The position numbers and the translations under genes are program-made. 64,000 bases of DNA from positions 15,307 to 79,306 of the forward strand of contig NZ_JBAMME010000334.1 of the NCBI RefSeq assembly GCF_039793925.1. The letters are read 5' to 3'. The notes under the pieces are model-generated. The model worked only from the letters and a program-made list of their open reading frames with translations, searched no databases and was not told the DNA's origin. The DNA comes from Thermogutta sp039793925 (GTDB taxonomy: Bacteria; Planctomycetota; Planctomycetia; Pirellulales; Thermoguttaceae). Shown piece by piece: positions 45,401-53,923 of the stretch; the stretch's first letter is position 1, and each line of letters begins with the position of its first letter.

Positions 45401-45985
45401 CATCTTCCGCACATCGTCATCGCTGAGCTGTTCGATCTTGGCCACCTCATGGGAGGTGCGGAAACCGTCATAAAAGTGAATGAAGGGCACGCGGGCTTCC
45501 AGGGTCGCCGCATAAGCGATAAGGGCCAGGTCCTGAGCCTCCTGAACCGATCCCGAGGCCAGCAGCGCCCAGCCCGTGGTACGACAGGCCATCACGTCGC
45601 TGTGGTCACCAAAGATCGAAAGGGCGTGCGTGGCGACCGTGCGGGCGGTGACGTGGAAGACTGCTGGCGTCAGTTCCCCAGCGATCTTGAACAAATTGGG
45701 GATCATCAGCAGAAGCCCCTGCGAGGCCGTGAATGTGGACGAGAGTGTTCCCGCCTGTAGGGCCCCGTGGCAGGCCCCCGCGGCACCGGCCTCGCTCTGC
45801 ATTTCCACCACCTGGGGGACGGCACCGAAGATATTCTTTCGACCCGCGGCCGCCCAGGCATCCGGCAATTCACCCAGGGTGGACGATGGCGTGATCGGAT
45901 AGATCGCCATCACCTCCGAGCAAAGATGAGCAATATTGGCGGTCGCCTCATTTCCTTCAACGGTGACGAAACGCTTCTCGGCCAC
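42407..45985 (-). CDS. nifJ: Pyruvate:ferredoxin (flavodoxin) oxidoreductase
   Basis: Oxidises pyruvate to acetyl-CoA and CO2, reducing ferredoxin. 1192 residues, the homodimeric one-chain form: domain I 'MAEKRFVTVEGNEATANIAH', 'AIYPITPSSTLGE'; two ferredoxin clusters 'CIQCGLCSLVCP' (~697) and 'CTGCGLCVEVCP' (~752); proximal cluster 'CAGCGETPYVKL' (~826); TPP-binding 'GGDGWAYDIGFGGLDHVLAS' and 'YSNTGGQASKAT' (~975-1020). GTG start with GAGGAG 8 bases before it. Intrinsic terminator after the next gene makes this a two-gene operon. Confidence 0.97.
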   Translation of the reverse strand: MAEKRFVTVEGNEATANIAHLCSEVMAIYPITPSSTLGELPDAWAAAGRKNIFGAVPQVVEMQSEAGAAGACHGALQAGTLSSTFTASQGLLLMIPNLFKIAGELTPAVFHVTARTVATHALSIFGDHSDVMACRTTGWALLASGSVQEAQDLALIAYAATLEARVPFIHFYDGFRTSHEVAKIEQLSDDDVRKMIDMELVRAHRERAMSPEKPVLRGTAQNPDVFFQAREACNPFYLKTPAIVQKAMDKFARLFGRQYHLFDYVGAPNAERVVVAMASGTGVVEEAVDYLVERGEKVGLVKVRLYRPFDADAFVRALPTTVRRIAVLDRTKEPGAIGEPLYIDVVAAIAEKWAEHAPGAPTPLIIGGRYGLSSKEFNPAMALAVFEELKKPQPKRHFTVGIKDDVTHLSLDYDPTFSIEPPDVVRALFYGLGSDGTVSANRSSVKIIGENTPFYAQGYFVYDSRKAGSMTISHVRFSPRPIKGSYLINKANFVACHQFHFLERIDVLAAAEEGATFLLNSPFPAEEVWDHLPAEVQKQIIDKKLKFYVVDAYRVAKETGLGVRINTVMQTCFFKLANIIPVEQAIKEIKDMIVQSYGKKGGSAIIEKNFAAVDKALESLQEVKYPNEVTSKIHMLPPVPEDAPEFVKNVLGPMIAYRGDELPVSALPPDGTFPTGTTKYEKRSIALEIPIWDPKICIQCGLCSLVCPHAAIRMKVYEPAILEKAPEGFKSAPWRGKEYPGYHMTVQVAPDDCTGCGLCVEVCPVRDKEVAKHKAIDMLFKLDHLERERACFDFFLRIPDIERSKVAVDTVKGSQLLLPLFEFSGACAGCGETPYVKLITQFFGDRMMIANATGCSSIYGGNLPCTPYTTNHQGRGPTWNNSLFEDAAEFGFGMRLAVDQQIDYATGLLKKLASQIGDNLVTELLNNPQETDEQIAKQRQLVAELKKKLTQIPGDDAANLLASADYLIRRSIWSFGGDGWAYDIGFGGLDHVLASGRDINLLVMDTEVYSNTGGQASKATFRGAVAKFAAAGKPSRKKDLGLVAMSYGNVFVGQISLGANPLHAIKVIRAAESYRGPSLIIALSHCIGWGIDMSKGMEYQKEAVACGYWPLYHYDPRDKEQPLHVDSRPPKGAFKDFALKQARFAILSRSKPERAEQLFQLGQEDINFRYALYENLSAALARSGAVSGGDGE

Positions 45986-46530
45986 GGCTTAATCTCCTCT
46001 TAATCTATGCCAAATACGGCGGACAAAATTCGCCACTCAATGTGGGGATCACCCTCGATTCATGACGAAAGGCTACCTGAAACCAAGACGGCCCAAACGC
46101 CTGCCAGTCTCCCGAGAATGGCCCCTGGATATACCCCTTCGCCGCGCGGCAAATTCGTTGGTACCGACTACTTGGTCGGTCGTTTAGAATAGCCGTCACA
46201 TCTAAGATGAGTTCGGCAAGTGCCACGATTCCCCTGAGATTGCGCATCCCCTGATCTCATCTCATTCCCGGAAGCTCAAACCGTAAGCGTACCGATTTCT
46301 CTCGGCCGTTGCAAGCTGCGCTAGTTCACCGGTCTATCGAATCTGCGTGGGCCCATCCGCGCCGTCACACCGGCCGCGGCACGTGCCGTGAAACCCCGCT
46401 TGTCCCGCCCTGGCTTCGGGCAGACTTTGTCGTATAATTGCTGTGCTCAGTTGCAACAATTTTGTCTATCGAATTTCACACTAACGATTGAACCGGTAAC
46501 CTGCGCTGCTACCGAGAAAGGAGCCTCGCA
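45986..46530. other. Intergenic stretch between divergent nifJ and peroxiredoxin
   Basis: About 545 bases with both promoters expected. A TATAAT lies at 46433-46438 facing the peroxiredoxin gene, no good -35. No gene seen. Confidence 0.5.
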
Positions 46531-47109
46531 ATGAAGTCCCTGTTCCTCACAAAATTGACTGCAATCGCCTCGGTATTAACCTCGTCCTTGATTGGTGCGT
46601 TTGCCGGCCAGAAAGTGGAGCAACGGGCGGAACTTCGGGTGGGCGATGAAGCCCCAGATTTTAAACTCCCCGGCAGCGATGGCAAAACGTACCGCCTTTC
46701 CGAGTTTCGCAACAAAAAGATTGTCGTCCTCGCCTGGTTCCCCAAAGCCTTCACGCCCGGTTGTACCCGTGAATGCCGCGCCTTCGCCCAGCAGGCAGAC
46801 GCATTCGAAGGCCTCCCAGTGGCATATTTCACAGTCAGTGTTGATACGCCTGAGGACAACAAACGGTTCGCCGAATCGCTCAAGGCCCAATATCCCATTT
46901 TGAGTGACCCAACCCGACAAACGGCCCTGGCCTACGGCGTTCTGACTAATCCTCAGGGATTTGCTCAACGATGGACTTTTATTATCGGTCCGGACGGGAA
47001 GATTCTTCACATCGATAAGCAGGTCAAGGTGGATTCCCACGCCCGGGATGTGGCTGATTGGATCAGAAACTGGCTTCAACAGCATCCGGAGTGGAAACCC
47101 CAGGAATAA
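46531..47109 (+). CDS. Exported peroxiredoxin (AhpC/TSA, Bcp-like)
   Basis: Reduces peroxides through a cysteine thiol. 192 residues. Residues ~1-26 form a signal peptide ('LTAIASVLTSSLIGAFAG'). Peroxidatic cysteine in 'FPKAFTPGCTRECRAF', with a second Cys four residues on that may be the resolving one, as in Bcp. 'VSVDTPEDNKRFAESL' and 'YGVLTNPQGFAQRWTFIIG' complete the fold. Export is unusual for Bcp. GAAAGGAG precedes ATG. Confidence 0.92.
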   Translation: MKSLFLTKLTAIASVLTSSLIGAFAGQKVEQRAELRVGDEAPDFKLPGSDGKTYRLSEFRNKKIVVLAWFPKAFTPGCTRECRAFAQQADAFEGLPVAYFTVSVDTPEDNKRFAESLKAQYPILSDPTRQTALAYGVLTNPQGFAQRWTFIIGPDGKILHIDKQVKVDSHARDVADWIRNWLQQHPEWKPQE

Positions 47110-47194
47110 GGCCACCCCAGAATCGTGTGATGGAGCCTCCCGAAGCCCTTGTCAGCCATTTTAGAAAGCTCACCCATTGGCAAACTGAACAAAA

Positions 47195-47231
47195 CGGCCC
47201 CGGGTGATTTGCCCGGGGCCGAAGCATTTTT
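47195..47231. terminator. Strong terminator between convergent peroxiredoxin and secreted protein genes
   Basis: CGGCCCCGGG (47195-47204) pairs perfectly with CCCGGGGCCG (47212-47221), followed by TTTTT on plus and TTTT on minus, so it can serve both genes. Confidence 0.85.
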
Positions 47232-47278
47232 GGCGAGTCCGCTATTAACGATTTATTCGCCTTAGCTCGCGTGCTCCT

Positions 47279-48961
47279 TCACGGATGGAGGTTGTGTGTC
47301 ACGGTGGGACCAGGATGCCGTACCATCCGGCTGACTCGCATCAGACGCAAATCCGCTTCCCAAACCACCTCGGCCGATCGTCCGTCTGCCGTCGCCCGCG
47401 CTGTAACGAGCTCTTCTCGATCATTCTGATGCAGATACTCTTTAATCTCCTGCACCCGCTTGTTTTTTGGATTCAACTGGGCACAGACGTCCGTCATCTT
47501 TTCGATGGAGGCCCTCATTTCGAAGGAGGGGGCTGCCTGCTCGCCCTGGGCGACGCAGTCATCGATCGCCCGCTTCAGCGTCGCCACCGCGTTCTTTCCG
47601 ATGGCCACACCCGCATATCCATTCACAGCCGTGAAGGCCACCTCCAGCTTTTCACCGAGAACCGCTTTTTGCGCAGCGGTGAGTTTGTCGCCGAGGTTAA
47701 TTTCCATTCGGTGGATGACGGCATCTCCGTGGCGGGCGTAGTCCGGGGTTACCGTCACCCTCTCAAACAACTTGGGAAACTTCGCCTGAGCAGACTCGAC
47801 AAGGTGTCCGACGAATTTTTCCGTCGCATCCGAATTTCCCACGAATTTGGCCGCCACAAGTGTGACTTGATCCGGCTTGGCCACTAGGGTAACAGCACCC
47901 TCATAACGGCCGTGGTGCACCCAGTCGTTGGCAATGCCAAGCCATTCCTCGAAAAGCTCTCGCACGAGATTGGCATCCTCCGTTTTGGAGATCCGTCTTT
48001 CAATTACCTGTTCCATCTCGGCACGCAACGCCTGTCCGAGTTTTTCCAGCTCCTCTTCAGGCGGGGTCGGGAAGGTGTAAACCCACCCAGCGGAAAATGC
48101 CGCGTCCGGCCAGTGCCGTAGTGCGACGAGAGGACTTGTCACGTTCTGCTGCTCGGCAAAATACCGGGCAAGATTGGTGTTGGGAATGGCGAGGCAGCGG
48201 CAAACGCACCGCACCTTCTGGCTTTCGCGGTCCACCTGCCAGCCGACCACCCATTCCTGAGTCTGTGCTGTCGCCGCTGACGCGACCGAAAGAATCTGCG
48301 GAATAAGCGTCGCCGCCAGAGGGTGGCGTTCGGCTTCGCGCTGCGTCCTTTCTTTCACCTTTTCCACCCAGGCCCCCAATCGTGGGCCAAAACTGGCCAA
48401 AACCTGGGGAACATTTACCCGTACCCCCACATCCCATTGCAAATCAAAGCCTTCCAACCACGGTTCAGGCGAAGAAGGCACATGCGACACGGCGGCTTGC
48501 TTCTCACTCACGTAGACCCAGCCCGCAACTGCATTGGCGTAAAGTTCTTTTCCCAGAAATGTGAACTTAACGACGCCATCTTCCTTTTCTTCCACATCGC
48601 CGATCCAGGGCTTGACCACGTCGTGGAGCGCATGCACATCAGTTGTGGGCACGGCTGCCACCCACACCACGCGATCTCCCCCCGCAGACACCGCAGCCAT
48701 TCCGAGGGGCCGCGAATCGTCCAGACCGTTCTTAGTGAGCGTTTCCGTCCTTTCTAAAAGCCAGGCCATAGCCTGGGTGACGCCATCTTGCTGGGTCCCA
48801 AGGACTTCCTGAACAGCTTTCATATCCGCCTGGCATTCCCGTAGCGGAGCAATCCGAACCACTACCAGCGGTTCTACTGCCTGAGCGGCCTGGGCTATCA
48901 AAAGCAATCCGCTCAGACCCCACACAAACTTGTGTAGACCCCAATCGCGCAGCATCCTCAT
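47279..48961 (-). CDS. Secreted protein of unknown function, 560 aa
   Basis: Signal peptide ~1-28 ('FVWGLSGLLLIAQAAQAVEP'). No family recognised. The mature part has two halves with similar beta-rich strings ('VKFTFLGKELYANAVAGWVY', 'VTLVAKPDQVTLVAAKFVGN'), long helices and no obvious catalytic motif. ATG preceded by GGAGG at 5 bases. Last gene of the ECF sigma cluster; its plan is like that of the 315-residue protein at 50381, so it may be a target of that sigma system. Confidence 0.7.
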   Translation of the reverse strand: MRMLRDWGLHKFVWGLSGLLLIAQAAQAVEPLVVVRIAPLRECQADMKAVQEVLGTQQDGVTQAMAWLLERTETLTKNGLDDSRPLGMAAVSAGGDRVVWVAAVPTTDVHALHDVVKPWIGDVEEKEDGVVKFTFLGKELYANAVAGWVYVSEKQAAVSHVPSSPEPWLEGFDLQWDVGVRVNVPQVLASFGPRLGAWVEKVKERTQREAERHPLAATLIPQILSVASAATAQTQEWVVGWQVDRESQKVRCVCRCLAIPNTNLARYFAEQQNVTSPLVALRHWPDAAFSAGWVYTFPTPPEEELEKLGQALRAEMEQVIERRISKTEDANLVRELFEEWLGIANDWVHHGRYEGAVTLVAKPDQVTLVAAKFVGNSDATEKFVGHLVESAQAKFPKLFERVTVTPDYARHGDAVIHRMEINLGDKLTAAQKAVLGEKLEVAFTAVNGYAGVAIGKNAVATLKRAIDDCVAQGEQAAPSFEMRASIEKMTDVCAQLNPKNKRVQEIKEYLHQNDREELVTARATADGRSAEVVWEADLRLMRVSRMVRHPGPTVTHNLHP

Positions 48962-49074
48962 GGCAACCTCCAGACAACAAACACCCGACAGTTGAACCGC
49001 CCGTCACCTGTCCCAGCGCACAGGGCGCAGGCGCCCGGGCCCGGCATCTTTATCGTCAAATAGTCTGAAGCCTC

Positions 49075-49659
49075 TCACGGCGTCCGTTGGGCCTCGCCAG
49101 TCCGAATTTGCGCCACCGCAGTAAGAGGCAATTGGTTTTTGAGCATTTCACTCGCGATCATGAGATCCCGATCCAGTCCGGCCCACCGACTGGATTCGAG
49201 CTGTGTCAATTGATTTTGCAACTGCTGAACTGTTCGATCCGGTGTACTCACAATAACAGCCAGCGATCGATCCGGAGAAAGCTCCGATTCTTTCGGCATG
49301 CTGTGATCCAAACTCGCGGGCAGACTTCCCATTTGCCCATTCATTCCATTCGCCACTTCCTCTGGATTGGGCCGAGCCCCAAAAAGCAACCCGCCTTGCC
49401 TGACGGACGTCACCGTCAAAACTGCCAGCAGTACCGCCACGGCGCACCCAGCCAGCCCCAGCATCACGCGCAATCGTTCCCGTGAATATAACCAGTGAGT
49501 CGCTCGGCCTCCATCGATCAGCCCACTCTGCGTGACTTGCCGGAGGATTCTCCGATGGAGCTCCTCGGAAAACTCCGGTCTCTCAGCTTGAGCGGCCGCT
49601 CTCAGAAGACCACCCAACCATTCCTCATTGCGATGATTGTGACGTTGATCCTCTCTCAT
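49075..49659 (-). CDS. Single-pass membrane protein, putative anti-sigma factor
   Basis: 194 residues. N-terminal cytoplasmic region (~1-60, 'NEEWLGGLLRAAAQAERPEF'), one TM helix at ~68-86 ('LGLAGCAVAVLLAVLTVTSV') and an outside region of ~105 residues with coiled-coil-like 'VQQLQNQLTQLES'. Starts 24 bases after the ECF sigma stop, the typical sigma/anti-sigma order. No zinc-binding HxxxCxxC motif is seen, so the anti-sigma role is inference from layout. Confidence 0.6.
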   Translation of the reverse strand: MREDQRHNHRNEEWLGGLLRAAAQAERPEFSEELHRRILRQVTQSGLIDGGRATHWLYSRERLRVMLGLAGCAVAVLLAVLTVTSVRQGGLLFGARPNPEEVANGMNGQMGSLPASLDHSMPKESELSPDRSLAVIVSTPDRTVQQLQNQLTQLESSRWAGLDRDLMIASEMLKNQLPLTAVAQIRTGEAQRTP

Positions 49660-49683
49660 TGTACACCGATCGTCATCGATGGG

Positions 49684-50304
49684 TTACAGCACGTGCCTGC
49701 TGCCAATATGAGGACTGGGATGCTTGTCTATTCCCGCCTCAAAAACAGCCGTAAATTCCTGGAGATGGGGAAGTAAGACCTTTCTCGCTCGGCAAAGGAT
49801 CGTTTTCACCGCCCCCTCCGACTTTCGGAGAATGGCCCCGATGTCCCTAGCGCTCATCTGTTCCACGTAAAACAGCCACACGACCGTAAATTGAAGCGGT
49901 GTCAGCACGCTTTGCACCCGGTCCCATAGCCGATCGCGCTGTTCTTTATTTTCCATGCCCTCCCCTAGACGCGCCTCCAGAACTGCAGGCACGCTATTCT
50001 CCAATCGCGACTGCCACTGTTGCCGCCGCAGCGCGTTGAGCGCTACCCGATAGGCCACCGTGAAAATCCACGGTCGAAATTCCGCCCCCTCATGAAACGA
50101 CCAAAGCTTCTTAAATGCTCGCAAAAACGTTTCCTGTGTGAGATCCTCGGCATCCTCTCGAACCCCACATTTTCGTTGCAGAAAATGTCGAATGGGTACC
50201 TGATACCGACGCGCAAGCTCGCCAAAGCTGCGCGTACAACCTCGTTTGGCTCGTTGAACGAGCTCTTTGTCGGTCAGCAATGCGAGTGACTCGTCACCAC
50301 TCAT
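49684..50304 (-). CDS. ECF-family RNA polymerase sigma factor
   Basis: 206 residues from ATG 50304 (a GTG lies one codon upstream). Sigma2 region 'DKELVQRAKRGCTRSFGELA', 'DAEDLTQETFLRAFKKLWSF' and 'FRPWIFTVAYRVALNALRR'; sigma4 region 'LTPLQFTVVWLFYVEQMSAR' and 'KSEGAVKTILCRARKVLLPH'. Directs a small regulon; the promoter it reads is unknown. Sits between the 315-residue secreted protein gene and the putative anti-sigma gene. Confidence 0.92.
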   Translation of the reverse strand: MSGDESLALLTDKELVQRAKRGCTRSFGELARRYQVPIRHFLQRKCGVREDAEDLTQETFLRAFKKLWSFHEGAEFRPWIFTVAYRVALNALRRQQWQSRLENSVPAVLEARLGEGMENKEQRDRLWDRVQSVLTPLQFTVVWLFYVEQMSARDIGAILRKSEGAVKTILCRARKVLLPHLQEFTAVFEAGIDKHPSPHIGSRHVL

Positions 50305-50380
50305 CACAAAAATTTTGAACGAAATTTGCTATCGGCATGCCTCGGTATGTCAGCCGGACAACTCCCGTTGCGCCTCGCCG

Positions 50381-51328
50381 TTATTTTTCCCGCAACCACG
50401 GAACGAGCTTGCCCAGCACGTCCAGAACGTCGTCCGTCGGGGCCGTCCAAACGAGCGTGGCCCGGTTCTCGCTGGCAAAAACTTTGGCGTGATCCAGCAC
50501 CGCCACATAGCGCGGCTCATCCGCATAATGGAGCTTGCCGATGGCCAGAAGTCCTACCAGCGCATCCCGAACGTTCAGGGCGGTATCGGCTCCTTCCACC
50601 TCAAACGTGGCCTGAACGAATGCCTGCCCCTGGTGCTCCCCCAACGCTGCCGTCAATCGCCGGCTGCGGCGAATAAGCGGAGACATGAACTGTACGGGAA
50701 GCTGATCCATGCTCCGGGCATGTATCTCCACGTAGGTACCTTGCCGTACGTGGTAGAAAGGCTCAGCACTATCACTCCCCATCTCCTTCACAGCGCTCGC
50801 CGCGATCTCGTCCACCAGATCACCCTCGCGACTTAGGACCACCCAATCGCCGGGAAGAAAACATCCATGGAGAAAGACCTTTTCGCTTGCGTCGTGCCAA
50901 CGATGAATGGTGATTCCCGCCACAGTACGGGTCGCGTATTCAGGATTGGTCTTGATAAAACCGAGCAACCGCTCCTGGTTTACTTTCAGTTGCACAAGTA
51001 CGGCACCCTCTTTAGGATCGAAGCTCACCCCCAGAAACGTCACCCCGTGCAGATCGCTTTTTAAATTGGCCTCTGCGAGGGCCGCAACCCCTTCAATTTC
51101 TGCTCGGTTGGGACTCCGCTGCCAAAAGCGTTCCAAAACGCGCCCAGCCCCGGGCGACTGCCGGAGGGTATCGACGTCAAGGTGGACGATCCACCGCCAG
51201 TTTTTTGGAACCAGACGCCAATCCAACTCACCGGCCCCACTCGAAGATGGGCAAAATACTGCCCATCCCGCCAGGGCGGCTATCCAAATCCACCAGTTGC
51301 GAACACGGCGCCAAAGCACCATTGTCAT
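50381..51328 (-). CDS. Secreted protein of unknown function, 315 aa
   Basis: Signal peptide ~1-32 ('WWIWIAALAGWAVFCPSSSG'). The mature part starts 'LDWRLVPKNWRWIVHLDVDT' and has 'FLHGCFLPGDWVVLSREGDL' and 'YVAVLDHAKVFASENRATLV'. This layout (an N-terminal 'W..HLDVDTLR' module followed by beta-rich domain) recurs in planctomycete secreted proteins I cannot name. Lies 76 bases before the ECF sigma gene on the same strand. Confidence 0.7.
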   Translation of the reverse strand: MTMVLWRRVRNWWIWIAALAGWAVFCPSSSGAGELDWRLVPKNWRWIVHLDVDTLRQSPGAGRVLERFWQRSPNRAEIEGVAALAEANLKSDLHGVTFLGVSFDPKEGAVLVQLKVNQERLLGFIKTNPEYATRTVAGITIHRWHDASEKVFLHGCFLPGDWVVLSREGDLVDEIAASAVKEMGSDSAEPFYHVRQGTYVEIHARSMDQLPVQFMSPLIRRSRRLTAALGEHQGQAFVQATFEVEGADTALNVRDALVGLLAIGKLHYADEPRYVAVLDHAKVFASENRATLVWTAPTDDVLDVLGKLVPWLREK

Positions 51329-52576
51329 GCCACGACCCTTCTTTTGTCACGTCGCCCACGAGAGCTGTCATCAAGTATACACACCAAGTCCTCAAGAGGT
51401 GACGGGAATTTCGGACTTAGTTGCGAAAGAATTACAGAATTGCCCTACCCCCGCCAAAGCCCCGGTTTGGCCGTGCCCTGGTCTTCCTCCACCCTGCGTC
51501 GTCATCGTATACCACGGGCCGGCGTCCTCTCGCACGTTGCTTTGCCTTATGCATCATGGATCCGATGGTTGGCCGCGATCGTCGTGCCCGTTTCAGAATC
51601 GTACTTCGCACCATCGCATACCGTGTTCAGGCGGGCTGTCAAAGGCCGGTGTACCGAGTTCGGGTGGCGCCGTGAACCGCCTCCCACGGCCAGAATCTGA
51701 CCGACCGCCGGTCCTCAGAAGCACCGCTGTTGCACTTGGCCCATGTGGGTGTGTTACACGTTTGCGCGCACCGACATGAACGGCTGTAAAAGCGATTGTG
51801 CACGCGCTCGTGATTGAATGAGAGCGACACCGTCAGCTCGGCAAGAACTATCGTCCTCAGGAGGGTAGCGCCAACCGCCTGATGCACCTTCCACAAAACG
51901 GAGGCGCGTGATCATTCCGGGCAGTGTGTAAGGAGTCATGGATTAAAAATGATGTCTGGCACGGGCAATTAAAAAATTGCCCCCATCGAGCCTTTGGTCT
52001 ATTACAGATCCTTACAAAAAGCGGGCATGGAGCAGAACTTTTAAACATTGAGGCCGAATCGCTCCTTGATAGTCGGATCCAGCATTCTCGTTAAAAAATC
52101 AACAACCGTGTCCGGGGCTTTGCGAGACTTATGCCAACTCATCACGACTCTTTTTGTGCGGCCGACGAAGCGCACAGAGCTGGACAAAGGCTTCCCCGCG
52201 AGTAAGACCCAGCCCGAAGCACCTGCCTGTCAAGTGATGGTTGTGAAAGACGCGCTCATCATATCGATTTTTTATGACCTTCGGTCAGCCGGTTACTCAT
52301 ATTGTTTTCTGGTTGTTTTCCGGAGCAGGATAAGGGTGCCATTTCGTGCTGAAAATGGGAACCGGTCGAGCATATAACTGCACTTTCGGGACAAAAACAA
52401 ACTTTTGTTTGAGCAGAATATTCACATAGTGCCGTTCAAAGATAGGGCGCGTATTCCGCGAGGACAACGCGGTGAGCTCTGTATTCGTGCTTAGTCTCTC
52501 GCATAAAGAGAGCATTTAGTTGTACACAAAGGATACACGACTTATTCCCGAGGGTGACTATCCTCCATCTTAGTTA
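51329..52576. other. Gene-poor gap of ~1.25 kb
   Basis: No coding region I can support on either strand; the reading frames present are arginine/proline-rich and lack start signals. A family A palindrome (51959-51983) lies within. Confidence 0.5.
51959..51983. repeat. Palindromic repeat, family A copy 3
   Basis: GCACGGGCAATT-AAAA-AATTGCCCC, the most perfect copy (GGGCAATT/AATTGCCC). Confidence 0.65.
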
Positions 52577-52604
52577 TTGACAACAATACTCGTCGCGTTA
52601 GACT
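52577..52604 (+). promoter_or_regulatory. Promoter of the Hdr-Etf operon
   Basis: TTGACA (52577-52582), 16-base spacer, TAGACT (52599-52604). 93 bases before the first start codon. The perfect -35 box makes a housekeeping-sigma promoter likely. Confidence 0.55.
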
Positions 52605-52696
52605 AGCGTTTAAAACGTGCACTTTTTGCCAGTAAAGATTGGCCAGCTGAAATCGATCCGGACCTGGAAGGCCGGCATCGCACGGGAGGGACGGCC

Positions 52697-53923
52697 ATGA
52701 GCGGGGAACTGGCATCGGGCTCGTCTTCTCGGGTCGCCGAGTTTTACCGGATGCTTTTCGAACCCCCGGAGGGTTCCACGGCCTGGGCCTGCATGCAGTG
52801 CGGTCTGTGCACGAGTTCATGTCCTCTGGGGGATGCCATGGAGTATCCACCGCGGCGGATTATCGCCGAGGCCTGGAGTGGGACGCTGGAACGGGTTATC
52901 CGCAGCCCTTCCGTCTGGATGTGCGTGGGCTGCTATACCTGTTCGCTCCGCTGCCCCCGTCAGATCGACCTCACCGACACTGTCTGTCCAGCGGTGCGGG
53001 ATTACGCCCTGCAAGAAGGCATCCAACCGCCGCCTGAGCTCCGCGCAGCGTTCCAGAATCTCTATCTTTACGGGAATGTCTTTGGCCAGTCTCCCCGCAA
53101 GCGACTGGAGTGGACGCGGGGGCTCGAGGTCACGGTGCGGGACCTTTCTAAATCGCCGGAGCCTGTCGAGGTCCTGTGGCTAGTGGGCTGTTATCCCTCT
53201 TATCACCCTCGCAACCAGGTGGTGGCGCGGAACATGGCCCGCATACTCACTGCCCTGGGAATCCGCTGGGGAATCTTAGGCAAAGAGGAACGGGCCTTGG
53301 GAGATTGCGATCGCCTTTTCGGGGAGGAAGGACTTTTTGAGATGCTGGTGGAAAACAACCGACGTCTCTTTGAGCGGTTCCAGTTCGAAAAGATCGTCCT
53401 TCTGGATCCCCATGCCTTTCGGGCACTGGAAAAGTTTTATCCCCGCTTCGGGGCAGTATTCCCGGCGGAGCATTACACGACCTTCTTGGCCTCTCGCTTG
53501 CAGCAACTCCGTCCTTGGCTGGTTAAGCCGATCAAGGCTCGGGTGACCTACCACGACAACTGCTGTGTTGGTCGGCGGTGCCGGTGTTTCGATGCGCCGC
53601 GGGCCCTTTTGGCAGCCATCCCAGGCCTGGAACTGGTGGAGATGGAAAGGAATCGCGAGCACGCCCTTTGCTGTGGTGGGGGTGGCGGGGGTATGTGGCT
53701 GGATGCCTTCATCACACAACACGGGGGCCGCCGGCTTTCCGACGTACGAATCCAGCATGCTCTGAAAACTGGCGCGGAGATCCTGGCGGTCTCCTGTCCG
53801 TTTGAATTGTCCCGGTTCGAGAACGCGGTAAAGGTTGCTGGGGCCGAAGACCGGCTCAAAGTCCGCGACATCCTTGAGCTCCTGGCTGAGTCCATGGGAT
53901 TGAACGAAGGAGGTGGTCCATGA
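52697..53923 (+). CDS. HdrCB-like (HdrD-type) iron-sulfur protein
   Basis: 408 residues, cytosolic. HdrC part with two 4Fe-4S sites 'CMQCGLCTSSCP' (~32) and 'CVGCYTCSLRCP' (~76). HdrB part has two CCG-type domains. The first has lost its usual cysteines ('KEERALGDCDRLFGEEGLFE', 'LLDPHAFRAL' where CPHC is common). The second keeps 'YHDNCCVGRRCRCFDAPR', 'HALCCGGGGGGMW' and a single Cys in 'VSCPFELSRF'. The additional cysteines in CCVGRRCRC are unusual. First gene of the operon; overlaps etfB by ATGA. Confidence 0.88.
   Translation: MSGELASGSSSRVAEFYRMLFEPPEGSTAWACMQCGLCTSSCPLGDAMEYPPRRIIAEAWSGTLERVIRSPSVWMCVGCYTCSLRCPRQIDLTDTVCPAVRDYALQEGIQPPPELRAAFQNLYLYGNVFGQSPRKRLEWTRGLEVTVRDLSKSPEPVEVLWLVGCYPSYHPRNQVVARNMARILTALGIRWGILGKEERALGDCDRLFGEEGLFEMLVENNRRLFERFQFEKIVLLDPHAFRALEKFYPRFGAVFPAEHYTTFLASRLQQLRPWLVKPIKARVTYHDNCCVGRRCRCFDAPRALLAAIPGLELVEMERNREHALCCGGGGGGMWLDAFITQHGGRRLSDVRIQHALKTGAEILAVSCPFELSRFENAVKVAGAEDRLKVRDILELLAESMGLNEGGGP

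Noticed and set aside
51182..51779. Plus-strand frames overlapping the start of the 315-aa gene and the following gap
   Set aside because: Arg/Pro-rich composition typical of shadow frames in GC-rich DNA.
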